Source of the DNA: Thermococcus sp. | GTDB taxonomy: Archaea > Methanobacteriota_B > Thermococci > Thermococcales > Thermococcaceae | Assembly (NCBI GenBank): GCA_027035445.1 | Contig: JALVUT010000136.1 | Coordinates: forward strand, 1-12,554 | DNA length: 12,554 nucleotides | Direction of reading: 5' to 3' | Shown: positions 7,422 to 12,554 of the stretch, piece by piece | How the letters are laid out: each line of letters begins with the position of its first letter | Position numbering within the stretch: the stretch's first letter is position 1 | The notes under the pieces: generated by a model | Told to the model about the DNA's origin: nothing | The model's input: the letters and a program-made list of their open reading frames with translations, nothing else | The model's database searches: none | Made by a program: the position numbers and the translations under genes

Positions 7422-8042
7422 TTGGCGATCGAGAGATACTTCATCAGGGAGAACGTTAGGGAGATGCTCATAGATGAGTACCTTGAGAAGGAACTCAGAA
7501 GGGCAGGCTATGGCGGAATCGATATAAAGAAGACCCCGCTTGGAACCAAGGTGACGATATTCGCGGCCAGTCCTGGATATGTTATTGGCAGGGGTGGTAG
7601 GAGGATAAGAGAGCTCACCAGGCTCCTTGAGAGGCAGTTCAACCTTGAAAACCCCCAGATTGAGGTCGAGGAGATCAAGAATCCTTACCTCAGTGCCAAG
7701 GTTCAGGCAGTCAGGCTTGCTCAAGCCCTTGAGAGAGGTATCCACTTCAGAAGGGCTGCCTACTCGGCCATAAGGGCTATAATGAGGAATGGTGCTAGGG
7801 GGGTTGAGATAAGGCTCAGTGGGAAGCTCACCGGCGAGAGGGCCAAGAGCGTCCGCTTCTATCAGGGCTACTTGGCAAAGGTCGGAAACCCAGCTGAGAC
7901 CCTTGTCAGCAAGGGTTACGCTCAGGCTGGGCTCAAGCTTGGCGTCATAGGTGTAAAGGTCTCGATCATGCCACCCGATGCAAAGCTTCCGGACGAGATA
8001 GAGGTCGTCGAGAAGGTTCAGGAAGAGGTGAGTGAGGAATGA
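7422..8042 (+). CDS. rps3: Small subunit ribosomal protein uS3, probable TTG start
   Basis: A 206-residue archaeal uS3 at the mRNA entry site. The N-terminal type II KH domain has the loop VIGRGGRRI (GRGG at 56-59). The C-terminal domain runs through [20 protein letters not shown] (about 127-146) to [15 protein letters not shown] place the start at TTG 7422, giving [11 protein letters not shown], because GGAGGTGA (7409-7416) sits 5 nt upstream. The alternative in-frame GTG 7413 lies inside that SD and would add only three residues. The last codon overlaps the uL29 start as ATGA. The acidic tail [13 protein letters not shown] is normal for the order. Confidence 0.95.
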   Translation: MAIERYFIRENVREMLIDEYLEKELRRAGYGGIDIKKTPLGTKVTIFAASPGYVIGRGGRRIRELTRLLERQFNLENPQIEVEEIKNPYLSAKVQAVRLAQALERGIHFRRAAYSAIRAIMRNGARGVEIRLSGKLTGERAKSVRFYQGYLAKVGNPAETLVSKGYAQAGLKLGVIGVKVSIMPPDAKLPDEIEVVEKVQEEVSEE

Positions 8043-8239
8043 AGCCAAGTGAGATACGGGATATGAGCGTTGATGAGATCAATGAGAAGCTCAGAGAACT
8101 TCGTCTTGAGCTCGCCAAGGAACGGGGGGTGCTCACCATGGGGGCATCAACCGAGAACCCCATGGTCATCAGGGATCTCAGGCGCGACATCGCGCGCCTG
8201 CTTACCATAAGAAAGGAGAAGCTTAGGGAGAAAAGGTGA
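8039..8239 (+). CDS. rpl29: Large subunit ribosomal protein uL29
   Basis: A 66-residue uL29, a two-helix hairpin that binds near the tunnel exit beside uL23. Helix 1 is [22 protein letters not shown]. The family turn [27 protein letters not shown] follows. Its ATG overlaps the uS3 stop by 4 nt (ATGA), which suggests translational coupling. A perfect 8-bp GC-rich inverted repeat lies inside the second helix (8179-8200) and brings two CGC codons into a gene set that prefers AGG. Confidence 0.96.
   Translation: MKPSEIRDMSVDEINEKLRELRLELAKERGVLTMGASTENPMVIRDLRRDIARLLTIRKEKLREKR
8179..8200 (+). repeat. GC-rich 8-bp hairpin inside uL29 coding sequence
   Basis: CAGGCGCG (8179-8186) and CGCGCCTG (8193-8200) are perfect inverted arms around ACATCG. 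They encode LRRDIARL, conserved-looking uL29 sequence, so the hairpin may simply reflect codon choice. In mRNA it would be a stable stem even at high temperature, about 46 nt before the aIF1 start. Confidence 0.6.
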
Positions 8240-8245
8240 GGTTCG

Positions 8246-8542
8246 GTGCCTAGGATTGTTAACCCTCTGGATGAGATGCTCTTCAAGGAGGTCCTGAAGG
8301 AACAGCAGAGGATCAGGGTCTACATAGAAAAAGCCCGCTATGGGAAGCTTAAGACCATAATTGAAGGGATTGACGAGAAGGAGTTTGATCTTGATGAGAT
8401 CGCAAAGAAATTGAAGGCGAAGCTGGCATGCGGTGGAACCGTAAAGAAAGGAAGGATAGAACTTCAGGGCGATCACAGAGACAGGGTCAGGAAGCTGCTA
8501 GGAGAGCTTGGCTTTTCAGAGGACTTGGTAGAAGTGGAGTGA
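8246..8542 (+). CDS. sui1: Translation initiation factor aIF1 (SUI1 family), GTG start
   Basis: A 98-residue SUI1-domain protein that binds the 30S P site and checks start-codon selection. The conserved [13 protein letters not shown] (31-43), the [32 protein letters not shown] core and the [11 protein letters not shown] ending match archaeal aIF1. The start is GTG 8246 ([12 protein letters not shown]), 4 nt after the SD AGGTGAGG, which itself spans the uL29 stop. The gene's last codons overlap the probable Rpp29 start as GTGA. Placement between uL29 and Rpp29 is characteristic of euryarchaeal ribosomal operons. Confidence 0.94.
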   Translation: MPRIVNPLDEMLFKEVLKEQQRIRVYIEKARYGKLKTIIEGIDEKEFDLDEIAKKLKAKLACGGTVKKGRIELQGDHRDRVRKLLGELGFSEDLVEVE

Positions 8543-8805
8543 ATCAGAAGAAGATCGTCTGGAGCGAGCTAATTGGACTGAAAGCAAAGATTATAAGGGC
8601 ATCCCATCCAGAGCTGGTTGGCATCGAGGGTTACGTCCTTGACGAGACGAGGAATACCCTCACCATAGGTGGTGAGAAGGTCCGGGTAATCCCGAAGGAC
8701 GTGGTGGAACTCGAGTTTGAAACCGACAATAAAAGTATCCGAGTCGATGGAAAAGATCTGATAGGAAGGCCTGAGATGAGATTGAAGAAGAGGTGGAGAC
8801 GATGA
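8539..8805 (+). CDS. rnp1: RNase P protein component 1 (Rpp29/Pop4 homologue)
   Basis: An 88-residue core Rpp29, which together with Rpp21 binds the specificity domain of RNase P RNA for 5' maturation of tRNA. The fold is an Sm-like barrel: [32 protein letters not shown], then [15 protein letters not shown] and the family hallmark [16 protein letters not shown] propose GTG 8539, overlapping the aIF1 stop as GTGA. The same frame stays open to an ATG at 8428, which would give 125 residues with a basic extension running out of frame through aIF1. Neither start has a strong SD. The end overlaps the uS17 start as ATGA. The family is certain; the start is not. Confidence 0.9.
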   Translation: MNQKKIVWSELIGLKAKIIRASHPELVGIEGYVLDETRNTLTIGGEKVRVIPKDVVELEFETDNKSIRVDGKDLIGRPEMRLKKRWRR

Positions 8806-9137
8806 GAGAGATTGGATTGAAAATTCAGCCTCCCGCTGAGAGATGTGATGATCCAAACTGCCCGTGGCATGGACACCTGAAGCTCCACGGCAGGTACTTT
8901 GAAGGAGTTGTTGTCAGTGACAAGGGCAAAAAAACCGTTGTAGTTGAGAGGCAACACTACCACTACCTCAAAAAGTACGAGAGATATGAGCTTAGGAGAA
9001 GCAGGATACACGCTCACAATCCGGAATGCATCGGCGCCAAGGCTGGTGACAGGGTTCTGATAGCAGAGACCAGACCAATAAGCAAGACCAAAAGTTTCGT
9101 GGTTGTCGTTGTGACCAAGAAGGCTGGGGAGGTGTGA
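8802..9137 (+). CDS. rps17: Small subunit ribosomal protein uS17
   Basis: A 111-residue archaeal uS17 (eukaryotic S11 type), an OB-fold protein binding 16S rRNA. The archaeal extension [19 protein letters not shown] (13-31) precedes [42 protein letters not shown], the conserved barrel. The C-terminal strand [11 protein letters not shown] completes it. ATG 8802 overlaps the Rpp29 stop (ATGA) and follows the SD AGGTGGAG. The in-frame GTG at 8793 lies inside the SD and is rejected. C15, C20, H23 and H25 could form a small metal site, but this is speculation. Confidence 0.95.
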   Translation: MREIGLKIQPPAERCDDPNCPWHGHLKLHGRYFEGVVVSDKGKKTVVVERQHYHYLKKYERYELRRSRIHAHNPECIGAKAGDRVLIAETRPISKTKSFVVVVVTKKAGEV

Positions 9138-9140
9138 AGG

Positions 9141-9566
9141 ATGGCCAAGAAGGGTGCTGGAGCAACGAGGGGAATTAGCCCGGTCAGGCCAACCCGTGCA
9201 CTCCCAGTGGGGGCTTACCTCAAGGTCGCCGACAACAGCGGCGCCAAGGTGGTTCAGATAATTGGTGTTGTTGGTTATAAGGGAACTAGGAGAAGGATTG
9301 CCTCCGCTGGTGTTGGTGACATGGTCATCGCGGCCGTCAAGAAGGGAAGGCCGGACATTAGACACCAGGTCGTCAGGGCCGTTGTTGTCAGGCAGAGAAA
9401 GGAGTACAGGAGACTCGATGGTATGCGCGTTAAGTTCGAAGACAATGCTGCCGCAATAGTTACACCTGAAGGCGTTCCGAGGGGTACCGAGATCAGAGGT
9501 GCCATAGCGAGGGAGGCCGCCGAGCGCTGGGTCAGATTAGGCAGTATAGCGAGCATCGTGTTGTGA
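9141..9566 (+). CDS. rpl14: Large subunit ribosomal protein uL14
   Basis: A 141-residue archaeal uL14 at the subunit interface, where it contacts the binding site of translational GTPases and of the anti-association factor aIF6. [26 protein letters not shown] (20-45) begins the barrel. [32 protein letters not shown] (94-125) is the family signature. The SD GGAGGTG (9127-9133) overlaps the uS17 stop, with 3 nt between stop and ATG. TGAGGTGG joins it to uL24. Nothing unusual is visible. Confidence 0.97.
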   Translation: MAKKGAGATRGISPVRPTRALPVGAYLKVADNSGAKVVQIIGVVGYKGTRRRIASAGVGDMVIAAVKKGRPDIRHQVVRAVVVRQRKEYRRLDGMRVKFEDNAAAIVTPEGVPRGTEIRGAIAREAAERWVRLGSIASIVL

Positions 9567-9576
9567 GGTGGGAGGT

Positions 9577-9939
9577 ATGAAGCTTAATACAAAGCAGCCT
9601 AAAAAGCAGAGGAAGTTCCTCTACAGAGCCCCTTTGCATCTCAGGGGCAAGTTCATGAGTGCTCCCCTCAGCAGGGATCTGAGGGAAAGGTACAATGTTA
9701 GGAATCTTCCGATTAGAGAGGGAGACAAGGTCAGAATCGTCCGCGGGGACTTTAAGGGCAAGGAGGGGAAGGTTATGGATGTTGATCTCAAGAGGTACAG
9801 GATACACGTTGAAGGGGTTACCCAGAAGAAAGTGGATGGCACCGAGGTATTCTACCCTGTTCACCCGTCAAATGTGATCATAACCGACCTCAACCTTGAG
9901 GATGAAAAGAGGGAGAAGATCATTGGTAGGAGGGCCTGA
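9577..9939 (+). CDS. rpl24: Large subunit ribosomal protein uL24
   Basis: A 120-residue archaeal/eukaryotic-type uL24 (L26), an assembly initiator that binds near the 5' end of 23S rRNA. The N-terminal extension [27 protein letters not shown] is followed by a KOW motif, [35 protein letters not shown] (46-80). It ends with [24 protein letters not shown] 9577 lies exactly 10 nt after the uL14 stop. An in-frame GTG at 9568 lies in the SD GGTGGGAGGT and is rejected. Two bases separate it from eS4. Confidence 0.96.
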   Translation: MKLNTKQPKKQRKFLYRAPLHLRGKFMSAPLSRDLRERYNVRNLPIREGDKVRIVRGDFKGKEGKVMDVDLKRYRIHVEGVTQKKVDGTEVFYPVHPSNVIITDLNLEDEKREKIIGRRA

Positions 9940-9941
9940 AA

Positions 9942-10688
9942 ATGGCGAGAAAGGGCGCAAAGAGGCACCTTAAGAGGTTTGCTGCCCCAACGCAATGGTA
10001 CATTTCAAGGAAGACCTACAAATGGGCCATTCGCCCAAGGCCTGGACCGCATAGCATGAAGACCTCGATACCGTTGCTCTACGTAGTCAGGGACTACCTA
10101 CACTATGCCAGAACCGCCAGGGAGGCACGGAGGATACTCAACGAAGGTAAGATTCTCGTTGATGGCGTCCCAAGGAAGGACTATAAGTTTCCGGTTGGTA
10201 TAATGGATGTCATATCAATCCCCGAGACAGGGGAGCAGTACAGAATCCTTCCAAACAGGATTGGAAGGCTGGTGCTCCATCCTATAGCTGACAAAGAGGG
10301 CAATGTAAAACCGGTCAGGATAAACAACAAGCGCATGGTCAGGGGAGGAAACCTTCAGCTCAACCTTCATGACGGGAGCAACCACCTAATCAAGCTCGGT
10401 TCAATAACCGACGAAGCCAAGGAGAGATTCCCAACAGCAGCGACGATTCTCGTGAAAATCCCTGAAAAGGAGATCATCGAGGTACTGCCTTTTGAGGTCG
10501 GTGCCTACGTCTTCGTTACCCAGGGTAAGAACGTCGCGAGGAAGGGTAAGATCGTGGAGGTCAGGGGATTCCCAATGGGTTGGCCCGATGTGGTCACCAT
10601 CGAGGACGAAAACGGTGAACTCTTTGACACGCTTAAAGACTACGCTTTCGTCGTTGGAAAGGAGAAACCGAAGATTTCCCTTCCGTAA
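9942..10688 (+). CDS. rps4e: Small subunit ribosomal protein eS4
   Basis: A 248-residue eS4, a protein found in archaea and eukaryotes but not bacteria. The N-terminus [19 protein letters not shown] is followed by an S4-type RNA-binding domain, [32 protein letters not shown] (44-75). A KOW motif lies at [22 protein letters not shown] (186-207). Its position between uL24 and uL5 is the usual archaeal one. The SD GGTAGGAGGG lies inside the end of uL24, 2 bp before the ATG. No oddity is seen. Confidence 0.96.
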   Translation: MARKGAKRHLKRFAAPTQWYISRKTYKWAIRPRPGPHSMKTSIPLLYVVRDYLHYARTAREARRILNEGKILVDGVPRKDYKFPVGIMDVISIPETGEQYRILPNRIGRLVLHPIADKEGNVKPVRINNKRMVRGGNLQLNLHDGSNHLIKLGSITDEAKERFPTAATILVKIPEKEIIEVLPFEVGAYVFVTQGKNVARKGKIVEVRGFPMGWPDVVTIEDENGELFDTLKDYAFVVGKEKPKISLP

Positions 10689-10702
10689 AGGGGTGAGATA
10701 AT

Positions 10703-11254
10703 ATGGTAACCAATAGAGAGAGCATACTTACTGACTGGGAAGCTCATCCTATGAGGAAGCCCCGGGTAGCCAAGGTTACGATTAACATTGGAGTTGGAGA
10801 AAGCGGTGAGAGACTTACCAAGGCCGAGACCATGCTGGAGGGGCTCGTTGACCAGAAACCCCTCAGAAGACGCGCCAAACAGACTAACAAAGACTTTGGA
10901 ATCAGGCGCGGTGAGCCCATAGCGGTGAAGGTCACCCTCCGCGGTGAAAAAGCAATGAGAATGCTTGATAGACTCCTTGAGGCCGTTGACAGGAGGCTCA
11001 AGGCCAGTAACTTTGACGAGCATGGCAACTTCTGCTTTGGAATTCAGGAACATATCAACATACCCGGTGTCGAGTACGACCCGGAGATAGGAATCTTCGG
11101 CATGGATGTCTGTGTCACCCTCGAGAGACCAGGTTACCGCGTCGCCAAGAGGAAGAGGGGACGGAAGAAGCTTCCGGCCAAACATAAGCTGACTAAGGAG
11201 GAGGGCATCGTCTTTGCTGTGGAGGAATTGAAGGCTAAGGTGGAGGGATCGTGA
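10703..11254 (+). CDS. rpl5: Large subunit ribosomal protein uL5
   Basis: A 183-residue archaeal uL5 (eukaryotic L11), which binds 5S rRNA in the central protuberance and contacts the P-site tRNA elbow. [23 protein letters not shown] (20-42) is the family signature. [27 protein letters not shown] and the [38 protein letters not shown] region match closely. The archaeal C-terminal helix ends in [10 protein letters not shown]. The SD GGGGTGAGAT precedes ATG 10703, 14 nt after the eS4 stop. Its stop is one base from the uS14 start. Confidence 0.96.
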   Translation: MVTNRESILTDWEAHPMRKPRVAKVTINIGVGESGERLTKAETMLEGLVDQKPLRRRAKQTNKDFGIRRGEPIAVKVTLRGEKAMRMLDRLLEAVDRRLKASNFDEHGNFCFGIQEHINIPGVEYDPEIGIFGMDVCVTLERPGYRVAKRKRGRKKLPAKHKLTKEEGIVFAVEELKAKVEGS

Positions 11255-11255
11255 G

Positions 11256-11426
11256 ATGGCAAAGGCTGACTACAACAAGAAGAAGCTGCGCAAGTTTGGT
11301 AAGGGCGCGAGAAGATGCATGCGTTGCGGCCAGTACGGCCCGGTTATCAGGATACACGGCCTTATGCTCTGCAGGCACTGCTTTAGAGAGATAGCCCCCA
11401 AGCTGGGCTTTAAGAAGTACGAGTGA
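11256..11426 (+). CDS. rps14: Small subunit ribosomal protein uS14, zinc-binding form
   Basis: A 56-residue protein, [20 protein letters not shown] at the start, then [32 protein letters not shown]. Cys 21, 24, 39 and 42 form a CxxC...CxxC zinc site, as in the archaeal/eukaryotic (S29) form. It binds the head of the 30S subunit. It starts one base after the uL5 stop, with the SD inside the uL5 end (GGTGGAGG, 11240-11247). Position between uL5 and uS8 is canonical. Confidence 0.95.
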   Translation: MAKADYNKKKLRKFGKGARRCMRCGQYGPVIRIHGLMLCRHCFREIAPKLGFKKYE

Positions 11427-11437
11427 GGTGAGAGGAG

Positions 11438-11830
11438 ATGACTTTGCTTGATCCACTGGCTAATGCCCTTTCATACATAACGAACAGCGAGAGGGTTGGT
11501 AAGGAAGAAGTCTACCTCAAACCTGCCTCCAAGCTCATGGGGGAGGTTCTCAGGGTTATGCAGGAGAACGGCTACATCGGTGAGTTTGAATTCATAGACG
11601 ATGGTAGGGCCGGCATATACAGGGTACAGCTCATAGGGAAGATAAACAAGGCCGGTGCCATAAAGCCGCGTTTCCCTGTTAAAGCTAGGGAATACGAGGC
11701 CTGGGAGAAGAGGTTCCTTCCGGCCTTTGAGTTTGGTATCCTCATAGTTTCGACTTCCCAAGGGGTTATGGCCCACAAAGAAGCCGTTGAGAAGGGAATC
11801 GGTGGCAGGCTGATAGCGTACGTCTACTGA
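11438..11830 (+). CDS. rps8: Small subunit ribosomal protein uS8
   Basis: A 130-residue archaeal uS8, which binds helix 21 of 16S rRNA early in 30S assembly. The N-terminal [32 protein letters not shown] and the C-terminal signature [32 protein letters not shown] (99-130) are intact. The start follows TGAGGTGAGAGGAG, 11 nt after the uS14 stop. Its stop is inside CTACTGA, the sequence repeated at 11940-11946. Instead of the usual ~10 nt, 126 nt separate it from uL6, because of a probable insertion. The protein itself is not changed by it. Confidence 0.97.
   Translation: MTLLDPLANALSYITNSERVGKEEVYLKPASKLMGEVLRVMQENGYIGEFEFIDDGRAGIYRVQLIGKINKAGAIKPRFPVKAREYEAWEKRFLPAFEFGILIVSTSQGVMAHKEAVEKGIGGRLIAYVY
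11824..11830. repeat. Left copy of the 7-bp direct repeat CTACTGA
   Basis: It contains the last sense codon (part of GTC TAC) and stop of uS8. An identical copy at 11940-11946 borders the insert on the right. This is the pattern expected of a target-site duplication, although a 7-bp match could also arise by other routes. Confidence 0.6.
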
Positions 11831-11866
11831 ATGGCCTTTAAGAAAGGCTGGCAAAGGAGGAGTTGA
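11831..11866 (+). CDS. Mini-ORF of 11 codons inside the insert (doubtful gene)
   Basis: It reads MAFKKGWQRRS. The ATG immediately follows the uS8 stop (TGAATG), so a terminating ribosome could re-initiate here. Its 5' half is the left-end hairpin of the insert. It is very basic and far too short to assign a function. It may matter only as a passage for ribosomes across the insert. Confidence 0.2.
   Translation: MAFKKGWQRRS
11834..11848 (+). repeat. Left-end hairpin of the insert
   Basis: GCCTTT (11834-11839) and AAAGGC (11843-11848) pair perfectly around AAG. It begins 3 bp inside the left direct repeat, mirroring the hairpin near the right end. Confidence 0.5.
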
Positions 11867-11871
11867 GAGGT

Positions 11872-11946
11872 ATGAAGCAGAAAAATGTGTTGATGACCTT
11901 GCTGGCAGGATTTCTGCCAGCGCTTTGCGGAGCAAAGGACTACTGA
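11872..11946 (+). CDS. Mini-ORF of 24 codons inside the insert (doubtful gene)
   Basis: It reads [20 protein letters not shown] followed by AKDY. A good SD-like purine tract (GGAGGAGTTGAGAGGT) precedes the ATG, and the stop overlaps the uL6 SD just as normal operon genes do. The N-terminus looks like a short hydrophobic signal or membrane segment, and both internal hairpins of the insert lie within the coding frame. It may be a truncated 5' end of a gene captured by the element, a real microprotein, or a chance frame. I do not recognise it. Confidence 0.25.
   Translation: MKQKNVLMTLLAGFLPALCGAKDY
11901..11921 (+). repeat. 8-bp perfect hairpin in the insert
   Basis: GCTGGCAG (11901-11908) and CTGCCAGC (11914-11921) flank the loop GATTT. 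It is followed after one base by the right-end hairpin, so two stems stand side by side shortly before the uL6 SD. Confidence 0.7.
11923..11937 (+). repeat. Right-end hairpin of the insert, matching the repeat at 2800-2814
   Basis: CTTTGC-GGA-GCAAAG differs at one of 15 bases from CTTTGC-AGA-GCAAAG at 2800-2814. It ends 2 bp before the right direct repeat. Confidence 0.65.
11940..11946. repeat. Right copy of the 7-bp direct repeat CTACTGA
   Basis: It is followed directly by GGTGAGAGGG and the uL6 ATG. Its TGA thus re-creates the stop/SD fusion (TGAGGTGA) seen elsewhere in the operon, now serving as the stop of a 24-codon mini-ORF. Confidence 0.6.
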
Positions 11947-11956
11947 GGTGAGAGGG

Positions 11957-12511
11957 ATGCCGATAGATGCGTGGGTAAAGGAAGAGGTCGAGATTCCAGA
12001 GGGTGTGGAGGTCATCGTTGAGGGGAACACCGTTAGGGTCAAAGGCCCAAAAGGCGAAGTTCAGAGGGAGTTTAAATACCCGGGCATTAGGATATCCACC
12101 GAGGACGGTAGGGTCGTTGTCTCCAAGGAGTTTCCAAGAAGGAAGGACATAGCCATAGCGAGAACCTTCAAGGCCCATATAACCAACATGCTAAGGGGTG
12201 TTACGGAGGGTTTCACCTACAAGCTTAAGGTTGTTTACAGCCACTTTCCGATGACCGTTAAGGTTCAGGGAAATGAGGTTGTCATCGAGAATTTCCTCGG
12301 TGAGAAGAATCCAAGGAGAACCAAGATCCTCCCTGGCGTTAGTGTTAGAGTAACGGGAAGCGAGGTTATCGTTGAAGGCATCGAGAGGGAGGCCGTTGGT
12401 CAGACCGCAGCTAACATTGAGCGAGCAACCAGGGTAACCAAATGGGACAGACGTGTATTTCAAGATGGTATCTACATAACCGAGAAAGCGGGTAAATCTA
12501 TAAAGTTCTGA
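11957..12511 (+). CDS. rpl6: Large subunit ribosomal protein uL6
   Basis: A 184-residue archaeal uL6 (eukaryotic L9) near the GTPase-associated centre. It consists of two similar alpha/beta domains. The first is [37 protein letters not shown] and its helix. The second runs from [51 protein letters not shown] to the C-terminal [28 protein letters not shown] 11957 ([14 protein letters not shown]) is 5 nt past GAGGTGA; the in-frame GTG 11948 lies in the SD. Its SD is intact, but its stop/start partner is now a mini-ORF rather than uS8, so coupling to uS8 is probably altered. Confidence 0.96.
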   Translation: MPIDAWVKEEVEIPEGVEVIVEGNTVRVKGPKGEVQREFKYPGIRISTEDGRVVVSKEFPRRKDIAIARTFKAHITNMLRGVTEGFTYKLKVVYSHFPMTVKVQGNEVVIENFLGEKNPRRTKILPGVSVRVTGSEVIVEGIEREAVGQTAANIERATRVTKWDRRVFQDGIYITEKAGKSIKF

Positions 12512-12521
12512 GGTGTGAGAG

Positions 12522-12554
12522 ATGAATGAGAAAGCGAGACTCCTTAGGATAAGG
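12522..12554 (+). CDS. rpl32e: Large subunit ribosomal protein eL32, 5' end only
   Basis: The first 11 codons, MNEKARLLRIR, begin 10 nt after the uL6 stop with TGAGGTGTGAGAG as stop/SD. The short basic start and the position directly after uL6 fit eL32, which follows uL6 in euryarchaeal ribosomal operons. The gene continues past the window edge, so the assignment rests mainly on gene order. Confidence 0.8.
   Translation, partial: MNEKARLLRIR

Larger units (their letters stand above)
11831..11946. mobile_element. Putative 116-bp insertion (MITE- or PATE-like) at the uS8/uL6 junction
   Basis: CTACTGA is present at 11824-11830 and again at 11940-11946. Deleting 11831-11946 leaves the uS8 stop followed by GGTGAGAGGG and ATG, the same 10-nt spacer found at five other junctions of this operon. 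The 109 bp between the repeats contain a hairpin 3 bp from the left edge (11834-11848) and one 2 bp from the right edge (11923-11937), plus an internal 8-bp hairpin (11901-11921). No transposase is present and terminal inverted repeats are weak (CCTTT only). The insertion itself is strongly suggested by the sequence; the class of element is open. Confidence 0.6.

Noticed and set aside
9570..9588. Shared GAGGTATGAAGC between the uL24 start and the second mini-ORF of the insert
   Set aside because: The match is 11-12 bp and consists of an SD plus ATG AAG, which recurs by function. Similarity does not extend beyond it, so it is not evidence that the insert derives from uL24.
11831..11956. Internal promoter or terminator explaining the uS8/uL6 gap
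   Set aside because: No BRE/TATA-like block and no T run of terminator length is present. The AAAAATG stretch near 11881 is not TATA-like, so the insertion model explains the interval better.

Overview
The window looks like chromosomal DNA of a hyperthermophilic euryarchaeon of the Thermococcales, most likely Thermococcus. The evidence is an archaeal-type ribosomal protein operon with aIF1 and the RNase P subunit Rpp29 embedded in it, a Pab1020-family RNA ligase, a PF02598-type SPOUT methyltransferase heading the operon, arginine codons dominated by AGG/AGA, and strong GGTGA Shine-Dalgarno (SD) sites. The genus is inferred from gene order and remembered family sequences; no search was run.

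Layout. Positions 1-252 are the 3' end of a gene for a probable surface or exported beta-sandwich protein. An ATP-dependent RNA ligase (321-1463, +) follows. It converges on an archaeal P-loop ATPase with a C-terminal winged helix (1659-2741, -). The 195-bp gap between them holds a perfect 20-bp palindrome. A 199-bp divergent promoter region (2742-2940) separates the ATPase from the ribosomal operon. It carries a perfect tandem 19-bp repeat over the ATPase start, a strong inverted repeat and two outward promoters.

From 2941 to the end of the window all genes lie on + and are nearly contiguous: SPOUT methyltransferase, uL3, uL4, uL23, uL2, uS19, uL22, uS3, uL29, aIF1, Rpp29, uS17, uL14, uL24, eS4, uL5, uS14, uS8, uL6 and the first codons of eL32. 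Together they provide ribosomal proteins of both subunits, a probable rRNA modification enzyme, an initiation factor and a tRNA-maturation subunit from one transcription unit. At many junctions the upstream TGA is fused to the next gene's SD (TGAGGTGA) with exactly 10 nt between stop and start. Others overlap as ATGA or GTGA.

The one break in this layout is at uS8/uL6. There an extra 116 bp, flanked by a 7-bp direct repeat (CTACTGA), splits the junction. Removing it restores the standard 10-nt spacer exactly. The insert has a short hairpin 2-3 bp inside each end, contains two mini-ORFs that cover most of it, and shares a hairpin core with the inverted repeat at 2796-2818. I regard this as the most notable observation: a small non-autonomous element in an essential operon, apparently tolerated without stopping translation. 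The tandem repeat over the ATPase start is the second.
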